The notes beneath the pieces are model-generated. The model ran no database searches, was not told the DNA's origin, and saw only the letters and a program-made list of their open reading frames with translations. From Paramuribaculum sp. (GTDB taxonomy: Bacteria; Bacteroidota; Bacteroidia; Bacteroidales; Muribaculaceae): 10,678 nt of DNA. Location of the stretch: the NCBI GenBank assembly GCA_029058705.1, contig JAIDXA010000008.1, positions 1 to 10,678 of the forward strand, read 5' to 3'. The position numbers and the translations under genes were made by a program. Shown here piece by piece: positions 1 to 6,648 of the stretch; within the stretch, counting starts at the first letter, position 1, and every line of letters starts with the position of its first letter.

Positions 1-600
1 CGGTCGGAGCGTGGTTATCTGTGAACCGATGTGGAAATGTAGGCCGCGGAAAACAATGTCGGCAGACGTTGTGGCGAAATCAATGGCTCGATCAAGCATT
101 TCGAGAGCGATTCCGAATTTGTTTTCGGCGAGCCCCGTCGTGATATAATGGTGCGTATGGGCATCGATGTTGGGATTTACTCTCAAGGCAACGCGTGCTT
201 TTTTGCCGAGTCGGGAGGCTCGTCGGGATATTATTTCCAGTTCTTCAATCGATTCGACGTTGAAGCATCCTATGCCGCTTTCTATTGCCATGTCGATTTC
301 CGCATCGCTTTTGCCGACACCGGCAAATACGATTTTTGCCGGATCGAAGCCGCAGTCGAGTGCGCGTCGGATTTCTCCTCCGCTGACGGTGTCTATCCCG
401 AAATCAGCGTTTTGCATCACTTTGAGAACCGGAATTTCCACATTGGCTTTCATGGCGTAATGAATCCGGAACATCGGATTTGATGCAGCTGCGCGTGCGG
501 CGGCAACCGTCTGCTCCAGAATTGCCATGTCGTAGAAATAAAATGGAGTTTCGACAGCCGAAGCCGAGGAAATTATTTTTTCGGCTATTGATGGTATCAT
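1..600 (-). CDS. lysA: Diaminopimelate decarboxylase, N-terminal part (cut by window edge)
   Basis: This enzyme removes CO2 from meso-diaminopimelate to give L-lysine, the last step of the DAP pathway; it is cytoplasmic and PLP-dependent. I translated the minus strand from the ATG at 598-600. It stays open for 200 codons to the window edge, so roughly the second half of a protein usually near 390-420 residues is missing. Visible marks of the fold-type III (alanine racemase-like) barrel are HYAMKAN at residues 47-53 with the PLP lysine at 51, DTVSGGE at 70-76, FAGVGKSD at 92-99, and HFHIGSQI at 188-195. The start is supported by the early TPFYFYD element at 18-24, placed as in the family. The gene follows lysC on the same strand after 33 bases with no terminator between them, so the two are probably one transcript. 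The leader is A/T-rich with no clear Shine-Dalgarno site, as is normal in Bacteroidetes. Confidence 0.95.
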   Translation of the reverse strand, partial: MIPSIAEKIISSASAVETPFYFYDMAILEQTVAAARAAASNPMFRIHYAMKANVEIPVLKVMQNADFGIDTVSGGEIRRALDCGFDPAKIVFAGVGKSDAEIDMAIESGIGCFNVESIEELEIISRRASRLGKKARVALRVNPNIDAHTHHYITTGLAENKFGIALEMLDRAIDFATTSADIVFRGLHFHIGSQITTLRP

Positions 601-633
601 AGTTGATTTTTTTTATATGGAATGAAGGAGAGG

Positions 634-1950
634 TCAGCTGAAGAGGTATTCGCTCAGAAGCGACAGGGCTTTGATTTTGTCGGTTTTTCTTACAAGCAGT
701 GAGATGTTGTAGTTGCTTCCGCCGTATGAAATCATTCTGACAGGGATATCTTTCAGTGCGTTGACGACGGCAGCCTCAAATCCGCGGTTGTTCCATTCGA
801 GATCGCCGACAACGCATATGATCACCATGTCGCTGTCGACAGTGATTGTTCCGAGTTTCTTTAGTTCGGCCAGAATTTCGGGGAGATGCTGTTCGTTGTC
901 GATTGTGACAGAAACTCCGACTTCTGATGTGACGACCATGTCGATTGCTGTGTGATAGCGTTCGAATATTTCGAACACGCGGCTCAGGAAGCCATAGGCA
1001 AGGAGCATTCGGCTGCTTTTGATTTTGATTGCCGTGATGTTGTCTTTAGCCGCTACGGCTTTGATCGTATGGTCTGGGGTCGAATTGTTGATCAGGGTTC
1101 CTTCGGCTGCGGGCTCCATTGTGTTGAGAAGCCGGACGGGAATATTGGCCAGTTTGGCCGGCAGAATGCATGTCGGATGGAGGATCTTTGCTCCGAAATA
1201 AGCCAATTCGGCAGCTTCTTCGAAATGAAGATTGCGGACAGGCGATGTCTTTTCAACAAATCGCGGGTCGTTATTGTGCATTCCGTCGATGTCGGTCCAG
1301 ATCTGGATTTCGTCGGCGAGGAGAGCCGCTCCAATGAGGGAGGCGGTGTAGTCGCTGCCTCCGCGTTTGAGATTGTCGATCAGGCCGTCGGTGTTGCGGC
1401 ATATGAATCCTTGGGTTATATAGACGTCTGCATCGCCTACTTCCGAGAGCAGTTTGTTGAGTCGTCTGGAAATCTCGTTTGCCACCGGTTCGCCAGCCAT
1501 GTCGATGACCATATAGTCGAGCGCGGGGAGCATTTTCGCTTCCTTCCCAAGGCTGAGTATATAGTTTAGCATCAGGGCTGTTGACATCAGTTCGCCGCGC
1601 GAAACTATGTTTTTCTGTGTCTGTTCGCCGGTCGGACTGGCAATTTCGGATCTGATTCCGCTTATTGCCGCTTCCACTTCCTTGACGGCTGAAGCGCGCC
1701 ATTGATTGTTGTCGGGAAAGAGTTCATCTATTACACCGGCATATTTCTGACTCAGGCGTCCAAGCGTTTCGGATGCTCCCGTGGGATTGTTTTTCGCCAC
1801 ATAATCATAAATCTCCAACAGCTGGTTTGTAGTCCCGGACATGGCGCTTAAAACGATAATGTTGCCTTTTTCGGCCGTAACAAGCCCGGCAACGTTCTTG
1901 ATGCGTTGGGCAGTACCCACTGATGTACCGCCGAATTTAAGTATTTTCAT
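634..1950 (-). CDS. lysC: Aspartokinase, monofunctional, with C-terminal ACT domains
   Basis: It phosphorylates L-aspartate to 4-phospho-L-aspartate using ATP, the committed step toward DAP, lysine, threonine and methionine. At 438 residues it is a typical monofunctional aspartokinase, with no homoserine dehydrogenase domain. The amino-acid kinase domain spans about residues 1-285: KFGGTSVG at 5-12, SRGELMS at 117-123, LKRGGSDYTA at 194-203, WTDIDGMHNNDPR at 218-230 and FGAKILHP at 252-259. Two ACT domains follow, at about 305-370 and 373-438; the second contains MISYGGSNYNISLLV at 406-420, a form of the motif that lines the effector site. Feedback by lysine is therefore likely, but which amino acid binds cannot be read from sequence. 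It is the first gene of the lysC-lysA pair and has its own promoter just upstream. The ATG at 1948-1950 gives a start directly before the conserved KFGGTS strand. Confidence 0.95.
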   Translation of the reverse strand: MKILKFGGTSVGTAQRIKNVAGLVTAEKGNIIVLSAMSGTTNQLLEIYDYVAKNNPTGASETLGRLSQKYAGVIDELFPDNNQWRASAVKEVEAAISGIRSEIASPTGEQTQKNIVSRGELMSTALMLNYILSLGKEAKMLPALDYMVIDMAGEPVANEISRRLNKLLSEVGDADVYITQGFICRNTDGLIDNLKRGGSDYTASLIGAALLADEIQIWTDIDGMHNNDPRFVEKTSPVRNLHFEEAAELAYFGAKILHPTCILPAKLANIPVRLLNTMEPAAEGTLINNSTPDHTIKAVAAKDNITAIKIKSSRMLLAYGFLSRVFEIFERYHTAIDMVVTSEVGVSVTIDNEQHLPEILAELKKLGTITVDSDMVIICVVGDLEWNNRGFEAAVVNALKDIPVRMISYGGSNYNISLLVRKTDKIKALSLLSEYLFS

Positions 1951-1974
1951 CTTAGTCGATCAGAATTTTGCGCG

Positions 1975-2005
1975 CAAAGTTACGAAATTTTAGTGAGTTG
2001 CCAAG
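1975..2005 (-). promoter_or_regulatory. Putative Bacteroidetes-type promoter of lysC
   Basis: Read on the minus strand, TAACTTTG (1982 to 1975) matches the Bacteroidetes -7 consensus TAnnTTTG exactly. A CTTGG at 2005-2001 supplies a weak -33 element about 19 bases upstream. Transcription would begin near 1968, leaving a leader of about 20 bases before the lysC ATG. Such a short leader has no room for a lysine riboswitch, so regulation is more likely through the ACT domains or a protein repressor. Confidence 0.6.
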
Positions 2006-2062
2006 TTTCTTCCTGCCCATATTTAATAATTGTATTTTTCGTTCGCCGATGCTGCGGATTAA

Positions 2063-2145
2063 GAGAGTGTTTGGATTTAAATCAAATTAGAGTATTTGCC
2101 TTTCATCCGTTTTATTGTTGACACGGTTTAAATTCAAACACTCTC
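2063..2145. mobile_element. MITE-like element with 19-22 bp terminal inverted repeats and TAA target duplication
   Basis: The left end (2063-2081) and right end (2127-2145) are inverted copies over 19 bases with a single mismatch. The right-end form, read inward, is GAGAGTGTTTGAATTTAAA, and the left has G in place of one A. The ends are directly flanked by TAA on both sides (2060-2062 and 2146-2148), which looks like a 3-bp target duplication. The 45-base middle is A/T-rich and has no reading frame. Perfect-border inverted repeats plus a short duplication and no coding capacity fit a miniature inverted-repeat transposable element. The 3-bp duplication would suit an IS5-like (IS1031 group) transposase, but that link is inference. 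It lies between the end of the lipoprotein gene and the lysC promoter. As RNA it could fold into a long stem and might dampen readthrough. Confidence 0.55.
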
Positions 2146-2180
2146 TAAGGGTGAGTCTGGGTGCAATACGATGTCTTAAG

Positions 2181-3059
2181 TCAGTCAATGAGGAGTTTTA
2201 TGGCTTCGGGGGTGAGAATCGAAATGACATCGTCGGGAATTATGAATGCTTCGGACGGCCCGTAGGAATACGGGAGAATTTCGTATGGGTTATAGTGGAA
2301 TGCGATTGTGCCGTTTAATATGTAGACGTTGTTTGTGATGGAGTCAGGCGAATTGAGAAGAGCCTGCTTGAGTTCATCGACAGATAGGGACTTTGATGCT
2401 GCTATTGACTCGAGGATCATTGGTTTCAGTGTTTCCATTGCACCGGGAAGGAAAAGAAAATCGAATGTCACAGGACGGTCTGAAGCAAGTATGAAACTGA
2501 ATGGCGTCGCTCCGGAGTTCGGATGTGCGCCTCCAAGATATTCGGAAAATGTAGATGAATATGTAACGGTCTCCTGAGTGCATTCTATCAGCTGGAGCGT
2601 GCGAGTTACGTAATATTGGCTTTGTTCCTCCGATGCGGGAATGGTGTCGGTTTTTTCGACTTGTCCGTCTAACCCATAGCTATCAAGTCGGGTGACGGAC
2701 TGGCGGATGGCCTTTTTGATGTCTTTAGGAGCATCCGCGCCGAACGTGATCCCGACAATCGAGTCGTGCAGGTTGTCGATTTTGAATTTGCCAAGAGCTT
2801 CAGGCCACTGGACGGATGTTGAGAGCGTTATGAAACGGACTGATGATGAATCGGCTGGATCTGTCAGGCGGTATGTTTCGGACGCGGACATGATGGTTTC
2901 GCTTAGCGGAAAGCTGGCGATGATCGAATCGCCGGAGTCGTCGGATTTTTCTGAAGATGAAGGCGAGACGGAGTTGTCGATAGCTGTGCCCTGACAGGCA
3001 GAGATCAGCAGAAGCGAGGTCGCTGCACAGGCCTGGAGTCGGAAGAGGCGTATGTTCAT
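2181..3059 (-). CDS. Lipoprotein with DUF4163-like and DUF3298 (RsiV-like) domains
   Basis: The product is a 292-residue exported lipoprotein. A hydrophobic signal segment (about residues 8-21) ends in ISAC, with the lipidated cysteine at 22. It is followed by a Ser/Asp-rich linker to about residue 45. There is no run of acidic residues right after the cysteine, so a surface-export signal is not evident. The remainder resembles the DUF4163/DUF3298 pair found in RsiV and PdaC. About 60-170 would be the first domain, and about 172-290 the second, marked by EYLGGAHPNSG at 173-183 and FHYNPYEILPYSYGP at 254-268. In RsiV such domains bind lysozyme, but no sigma-factor gene sits here and there is no cytoplasmic anti-sigma region, so that role should not be carried over. 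It is divergent from acpP. The exact function is unknown; I am fairly sure of the family and of the lipoprotein nature. Confidence 0.75.
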   Translation of the reverse strand: MNIRLFRLQACAATSLLLISACQGTAIDNSVSPSSSEKSDDSGDSIIASFPLSETIMSASETYRLTDPADSSSVRFITLSTSVQWPEALGKFKIDNLHDSIVGITFGADAPKDIKKAIRQSVTRLDSYGLDGQVEKTDTIPASEEQSQYYVTRTLQLIECTQETVTYSSTFSEYLGGAHPNSGATPFSFILASDRPVTFDFLFLPGAMETLKPMILESIAASKSLSVDELKQALLNSPDSITNNVYILNGTIAFHYNPYEILPYSYGPSEAFIIPDDVISILTPEAIKLLID

Positions 3060-3127
3060 GGGAAACGGGGATGGAAAAATTATGGAAAATGAAGGACTCC
3101 GTAGGAGTTGTCATCAAAACTGTAATG

Positions 3128-3135
3128 CAAAATTA
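3128..3135 (-). promoter_or_regulatory. Possible -7 element for the DUF3298 lipoprotein gene
   Basis: On the minus strand this reads TAATTTTG, a full match to TAnnTTTG, about 70 bases before the lipoprotein ATG. I see no good TTTG at the expected -33 spacing. The assignment therefore rests on one element in an A/T-rich stretch and is weak. Confidence 0.35.
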
Positions 3136-3227
3136 CAACAGAAAGTTCGCTATGCCGGCATAAATGTCGGAAAAAATTATGTGTCGCCGGTGTGCCGCCG
3201 TTGAGCAGAAGCGTGGTTTGCGACATA

Positions 3228-3244
3228 GTTAAAAAATCTTTAAC
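3228..3244. promoter_or_regulatory. Inverted repeat GTTAAA-N5-TTTAAC upstream of the acpP promoter
   Basis: A perfect 6-bp inverted repeat with a 5-base spacer lies about 25 bases upstream of the acpP -33 element. A third GTTAAA half-site starts at 3262, just before that element. The symmetric layout could be an operator for a dimeric regulator of acpP, or of the divergent lipoprotein gene. The A/T-rich setting means chance is also possible, and no regulator is identified. Confidence 0.35.
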
Positions 3245-3269
3245 GAAATGTAAGTTTATGGGTTAAAAG

Positions 3270-3301
3270 TTTGAAAATTTGCAACAAAATTAGTTACTTT
3301 G
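3270..3301 (+). promoter_or_regulatory. Putative Bacteroidetes-type promoter of acpP
   Basis: TTTG at 3270-3273 is followed after 20 bases by TTACTTTG at 3294-3301, matching the -33/-7 layout except for one base in the TA of TAnnTTTG. The predicted start is near 3308, giving a leader of about 37 A-rich bases before the acpP ATG. An abundant protein such as ACP would be expected to have a strong promoter of this form. Confidence 0.65.
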
Positions 3302-3344
3302 CACCGCAAAAACTAATTGAATATTAATTTTAAATCTCAACATT

Positions 3345-3581
3345 ATGTCAGAAATTGCATCTCGTGTTAAAGCTATCATCGTTGATAAACTCGGCGTAGA
3401 CGAAAACGAAGTAACTGAAACTGCATCTTTCACTACCGACCTTGGCGCTGACAGCCTTGATACTGTAGAGCTTATCATGGAATTTGAGAAGGAATTCGGT
3501 ATCACTATCCCTGATGAAAAAGCCGAAACCATTCAGACTGTAGGCGACGCTGTCGCTTTCATTGAAGCTGCTGAAAAATAA
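3345..3581 (+). CDS. acpP: Acyl carrier protein
   Basis: This is the 78-residue cytoplasmic carrier of growing acyl chains in type II fatty-acid synthesis. The phosphopantetheine site is LGADSLDTVELIMEFE (33-48), with the modified serine at 37 in the invariant DSL. The protein is strongly acidic, and helix II (the partner recognition helix) follows the serine, as in known ACPs. Length and helical pattern match the family throughout, so the start at 3345 is secure. It is followed by fabF on the same strand after 180 bases, the usual acpP-fabF pairing. The gap contains a hairpin with a T-rich tail that may reduce readthrough and so keep ACP more abundant than FabF. Confidence 0.97.
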   Translation: MSEIASRVKAIIVDKLGVDENEVTETASFTTDLGADSLDTVELIMEFEKEFGITIPDEKAETIQTVGDAVAFIEAAEK

Positions 3582-3598
3582 GTCGAAAGGACTTCTTA

Positions 3599-3643
3599 AT
3601 GCACGTCTCTGTCAATAGCCGGAGGCGTGCATATTTTGATTTT
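3599..3643 (+). terminator. Hairpin with T-rich tail between acpP and fabF (terminator or attenuator)
   Basis: Arms 3599-3611 and 3620-3632 pair over 13 positions (with two G-U pairs) around an 8-base loop. The T-rich stretch ATTTTGATTTT follows at 3633-3643. It begins 17 bases after the acpP stop codon. It could end most acpP transcripts, with partial readthrough into fabF, or protect the 3' end of the acpP message. Confidence 0.65.
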
Positions 3644-3761
3644 ATCGCGTATGATCCACATGTATGCATCGGCTTTCGCCAATAGAGTGCGGCGCGATAA
3701 TGTCTGACATTTGACAGAAAACTCTCCTACCAGTTTATATTAACGAACCACTTGAATCTAA

Positions 3762-5030
3762 ATGGAATTAAAACGTGTAGTAGTGACCGGCCTTGGAGCC
3801 ATCACTCCTCTGGGAAACGACGTCTCCTCTACCTGGGAAGCTGCAAAAGCAGGTAAGAGCGGAGCCGGCCCCATTACCCATTTCGACGCTTCTAAGTTTA
3901 AGACTCAGTTTGCGTGTGAGGTCAAGAATTTCAATGCTTCCGAGCATATTACCGACCGTCGCAAATTGCGTCAGCTTGACCTATATGCCCAGTATGCGCT
4001 TGTCGCAGCCCGTCAGGCTGTTGAAGACAGCGGTCTGGAAACCAGCGAAGGCGTTGACCGTAACAGAATAGGCGTTATCGTGGCCGCGGGTATCGGCGGT
4101 CTGCACACATTTGAAGAAGAAGCCGGCTATTATGCTCTCAATGAGGATAAGGGTCCGAAATACAATCCATTCTTCATTCCGAAGATGATCGCAGATATCG
4201 CATCGGGTCACATCTCGATGGAATATGGATATCATGGGCCCAACTACGGTGTGGTGTCGGCTTGTGCTTCGTCTAACAACGCGATCATCGATGCATTCAA
4301 CTATATCCGTCTCGGGAAAGCTGATGCGTTCGTGACCGGAGGTGCGGAAGCTGCCGTGTTCCCGGCAGGTGTCGGCGGTTTCAATTCAATGCATGCCCTG
4401 TCGACCCGCAATGACAGCCCGGAAACAGCTTCGCGTCCATTCAGCAAATCGCGCGACGGATTCGTGATCGGCGAAGGTTCGGTTGTTCTCGTGCTTGAAG
4501 AACTCGAGCACGCAAAGGCTCGCGGAGCCAAAATCTATGCTGAAGTTGTCGGAGGCGGAATGTCGGCCGATGCCCATCATATTACAGCAACACACCCCGA
4601 AGGCCTTGGTGCGAAACTTTCGATGCAGATGGCTCTCGATGATGCCGGTCTGAAACCTGAAGATATCGATTATATCAATGTTCACGGCACGTCGACTCCT
4701 GTAGGTGATGTTTCAGAGGTAAAGGCAATCGTAGATCTTTTCGGAGAGGCAGCCTATAAGCTCAATATCAGCTCTACGAAATCGATGACAGGTCATCTTC
4801 TCGGCGCTACTGGCGCGTTGGAAGCCATGTTCAGCATTCTGGCGGTTCAGAACGACATCGTTCCACCGACAATCAACCATGAAGAGGGCGACGATGATGA
4901 AAACATCGACTACAATCTGAACTTCACGTTCAACAAGGCGCAGGAACGTCCCGTTCGCGCAGCTCTTTCCAATGCTTTCGGTTTCGGCGGCCATAATGCT
5001 ACCGTTATCGTGAAGAAATACGAAGAATAA
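3762..5030 (+). CDS. fabF: Beta-ketoacyl-[acyl-carrier-protein] synthase II
   Basis: It condenses malonyl-ACP with an acyl-ACP, releasing CO2 and extending the chain by two carbons. It works in the cytoplasm with the ACP encoded just upstream. The 422 residues fit the family. The thiolase-fold catalytic triad is visible. The nucleophile is Cys168 in VVSACASSNNAI. The first histidine is His308 in INVHGTSTPVGD. The second is His345 in SMTGHLLGATGALEA, preceded by the conserved Lys340. The C-terminal NAFGFGGHNA gate loop is present. MELKRVVVTGLGAITPLG at the N-terminus confirms the ATG at 3762. It is distinguished from FabB mainly by overall length and the acpP neighbour, so II rather than I is a reasonable but not absolute call. 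The gene ends 42 bases before a strong bidirectional terminator. I found no convincing promoter of its own, so it probably depends on transcription from acpP. Confidence 0.95.
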   Translation: MELKRVVVTGLGAITPLGNDVSSTWEAAKAGKSGAGPITHFDASKFKTQFACEVKNFNASEHITDRRKLRQLDLYAQYALVAARQAVEDSGLETSEGVDRNRIGVIVAAGIGGLHTFEEEAGYYALNEDKGPKYNPFFIPKMIADIASGHISMEYGYHGPNYGVVSACASSNNAIIDAFNYIRLGKADAFVTGGAEAAVFPAGVGGFNSMHALSTRNDSPETASRPFSKSRDGFVIGEGSVVLVLEELEHAKARGAKIYAEVVGGGMSADAHHITATHPEGLGAKLSMQMALDDAGLKPEDIDYINVHGTSTPVGDVSEVKAIVDLFGEAAYKLNISSTKSMTGHLLGATGALEAMFSILAVQNDIVPPTINHEEGDDDENIDYNLNFTFNKAQERPVRAALSNAFGFGGHNATVIVKKYEE

Positions 5031-5072
5031 TATTCCGGCGGCACGTGTCCGACCCCGGAACGGACAGATAAC

Positions 5073-5117
5073 AAAATCGGAGACACGCAGTCTGTGAGTC
5101 TCCGATTTTATTTATTT
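5073..5117. terminator. Bidirectional terminator between fabF and surE
   Basis: A perfect 12-bp stem (5073-5084 with 5098-5109) encloses a 13-base loop. On the plus strand the right arm runs into TTTTATTTATTT, and on the minus strand the outer AAAA of the left arm gives a short T run. It sits between two convergent genes and probably ends both. Confidence 0.85.
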
Positions 5118-5125
5118 GAGGCGTT

Positions 5126-5896
5126 TTATTCTCCTATTATATTGCCGACAGCCTCGAGACAGTCTGTCGCGGTAGGATCGGGACGAACCGGAACAACGGT
5201 CACGTAGTTGCGGTCGAGCCAATATGAGTCTGTCTGATCCGATTCTGGATTGGTGTCGATATAACGGCCTGTCAGAAGATAGAACGGACGTCCTTGCGGA
5301 TCTATGTAGTCTACGTATTCTTCAGTCCAGTAGCCTTCGCCGGCCTTGACAACCTTGACTCCGTTGGGAATGCATCTGGCCGGGATGTTGACGTTTAGAC
5401 AGATCCCCTTTGGCAGTCCTTTGTCGATTACTGCCTTGGTTATTGACCTGACGAAATGTCCGCATTGTGAGAAGTCGGCCTCCCAGGAATGATGGAGCAG
5501 CGAGAATCCGATTGCCGGGATGCCAAGCATGCAGGCTTCAAAGGCAGCTCCCATTGTTCCGGAATATATGACGCAGTTGCCGGCGTTAGAGCCATGGTTG
5601 ATTCCGGACAGGACGGCCGCTACTTTCTTTCCGGACAAAACGGTGTGCATAGCCAGTTTTACGCAGTCGACCGGAGTTCCGTTGACGGCATATACTTCAG
5701 CCTGACCGATGTCGGGGCGGCGCGCGATTCTAAGCGGCTTGTCGACGGTAATGGCGGATGATTTGCCAGACTGCGGCGTTGAAGGGGCAACAGCTATTAT
5801 ATGGCCTAAGCCGCTGACGGACTCGATCAGGCATCGGAGTCCGGGGGCATCGACACTGTCATCGTTGCAGATGAGGATTGTTGGTGAATCAGACAT
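5126..5896 (-). CDS. surE: 5'/3'-nucleotidase SurE
   Basis: SurE is a cytoplasmic, divalent-metal-dependent phosphatase that removes 5' or 3' phosphates from nucleoside monophosphates and, in some species, acts on short polyphosphate. The 256 residues match the family length. Metal-site elements are NDDSVDAPG at 11-19 (Asp12, Asp13), the PQSGKSSAIT segment at 41-50 (Ser43) and SGINHGSN at 97-104 (Asn100). NGTPVDCV at 72-79 and YSGTMGAAFEA further on are also standard. Two details differ from the textbook form: the first motif reads NDDS where NDDG is usual, and the segment before YSGT reads GNCVI rather than the common GDDV-like form. Neither removes a metal ligand, so activity is expected. 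It converges with fabF at a shared terminator and diverges from the DUF4293 gene. No clear promoter is visible within the 60 bases upstream of its ATG. Confidence 0.93.
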   Translation of the reverse strand: MSDSPTILICNDDSVDAPGLRCLIESVSGLGHIIAVAPSTPQSGKSSAITVDKPLRIARRPDIGQAEVYAVNGTPVDCVKLAMHTVLSGKKVAAVLSGINHGSNAGNCVIYSGTMGAAFEACMLGIPAIGFSLLHHSWEADFSQCGHFVRSITKAVIDKGLPKGICLNVNIPARCIPNGVKVVKAGEGYWTEEYVDYIDPQGRPFYLLTGRYIDTNPESDQTDSYWLDRNYVTVVPVRPDPTATDCLEAVGNIIGE

Positions 5897-5960
5897 GATG
5901 AAATTGTTACGGATTGTTAAGTAATTGAGAAAAGTTATTTTTTAGAGATATATCAGACGC

Positions 5961-5990
5961 TTTGGGTTGTTATATAACAGATATGCTTTG
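5961..5990 (+). promoter_or_regulatory. Promoter-like site with a perfect 12-bp palindrome between its elements
   Basis: TTTG at 5961-5964 and TATGCTTTG at 5982-5990 resemble the Bacteroidetes -33 and -7 elements, the latter with one extra base. Between them lies the perfect palindrome TGTTATATAACA (5968-5979), placed where a repressor dimer would block RNA polymerase. If used for the DUF4293 gene, the leader would be about 115 bases long. A second candidate promoter lies closer to the gene. Confidence 0.35.
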
Positions 5991-6036
5991 ATTGAAGCTG
6001 TTCGCCGTGGGACGCGTTCGGCTCAGCAGAAATCAG

Positions 6037-6068
6037 TTTGTCTGTCATTGCGCAACTGCCGTTTTTTG
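6037..6068 (+). promoter_or_regulatory. Alternative promoter candidate for the DUF4293 gene
   Basis: TTTG at 6037-6040 and TTTG at 6065-6068 have the spacing of the -33/-7 pair (20 bases to the expected start of the -7 octamer). The TA half of TAnnTTTG is missing, the octamer reading GTTTTTTG. The leader would be about 35 bases. Support is moderate at best. Confidence 0.35.
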
Positions 6069-6110
6069 CAAAATTCACAGCTGTTAGTATAATTATTTAT
6101 CGCATCCATT

Positions 6111-6560
6111 ATGTTACAAAGAATTCAAACATTGTTTCTATTGATCGCAATCGGCCTGACGATCGCGCTTTTCTTCGTTCCTTTCGGTTATGCGCCGACA
6201 CTTGATGAGGTTGCCCGTCATACGTATATGAAGTCTCTGCTGGTTACTGATTTCCTTTGGCTGATTCTGTCGACAGGGGCAGCGTTGGTTGCTATGGTAG
6301 TTGCGATTTTCACTTACCGGAACTATTCTCTGCAGAAGTTGGCCACCGTTTTTGGCGCTGTTTTTCTTCTGACCACGATTGGGGTGGTGATTTATGCTAT
6401 TGTCACTCCGTATGTTGAAGTCGAACCGGATATCAGCATTGCTACAGCATGGGGCTGGGGTGTCGTGTTGCTTTTCGGAGCGCTTGTCGCGGATCTGTTG
6501 GCTTACCGCTATATTTCAAAGGATCAGCGGCTGATCCGGAGCTACGACCGGATCCGCTGA
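6111..6560 (+). CDS. DUF4293 family inner-membrane protein
   Basis: This is a 149-residue integral membrane protein of unknown function, of a family seen mainly in Bacteroidetes. Four hydrophobic spans are visible at about residues 7-26, 44-68, 77-99 and 112-134. The family's characteristic ends are present: MLQRIQTLFLL at the start and a basic C-terminal tail with SKDQRLIRSYDRIR (136-149), which probably faces the cytoplasm. The conserved N-terminus supports the ATG at 6111. The gene stands alone: divergent from surE, convergent with murF-alr, and followed 35-70 bases later by a terminator. Family assignment rests on recognised start and end motifs. No biochemical role can be inferred from the sequence. 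Confidence 0.8.
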   Translation: MLQRIQTLFLLIAIGLTIALFFVPFGYAPTLDEVARHTYMKSLLVTDFLWLILSTGAALVAMVVAIFTYRNYSLQKLATVFGAVFLLTTIGVVIYAIVTPYVEVEPDISIATAWGWGVVLLFGALVADLLAYRYISKDQRLIRSYDRIR

Positions 6561-6592
6561 TGTGAAAATGACGTGATCATTGATCATCCTAT

Positions 6593-6638
6593 AGACTGCC
6601 GCTCCCTTGAAAAAGGCGAGCGGCAGTTTTCTGTTGTT
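6593..6638 (+). terminator. Rho-independent terminator after the DUF4293 gene
   Basis: Arms 6595-6604 and 6618-6627 pair perfectly over 10 G/C-rich bases. CCTT and AAGG inside the loop can extend the stem, and TTTT follows at 6627-6630. It lies in the 88-base gap between two convergent genes. The T run favours the plus strand, so it mainly serves the DUF4293 gene; any effect on murF-alr transcripts is less clear. Confidence 0.8.
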
Positions 6639-6648
6639 CCGGGCGATG

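Noticed and set aside
148..483. 111-codon plus-strand open frame at the left edge
   Set aside because: The opposite strand encodes lysA with intact motifs over the same bases.
952..1569. 205-codon open frame on the plus strand across lysC
   Set aside because: It lies wholly antisense to a clearly conserved aspartokinase, has no recognisable domain, and its composition mirrors the opposite gene.
1951..2060. Possible lysine riboswitch before lysC
   Set aside because: The predicted leader is only about 20 bases, and no multi-helix fold or conserved riboswitch core is visible upstream.
3706..3713. GACATTTG as a -7 element for fabF
   Set aside because: It matches only the TTTG and the second base of TAnnTTTG, and no TTTG is present at the right spacing upstream.
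6574..6586. Twin TGATCA palindromes (TGATCATTGATCA) after the DUF4293 gene
   Set aside because: It is short, has no T run, and lies directly before a much better terminator; likely chance.
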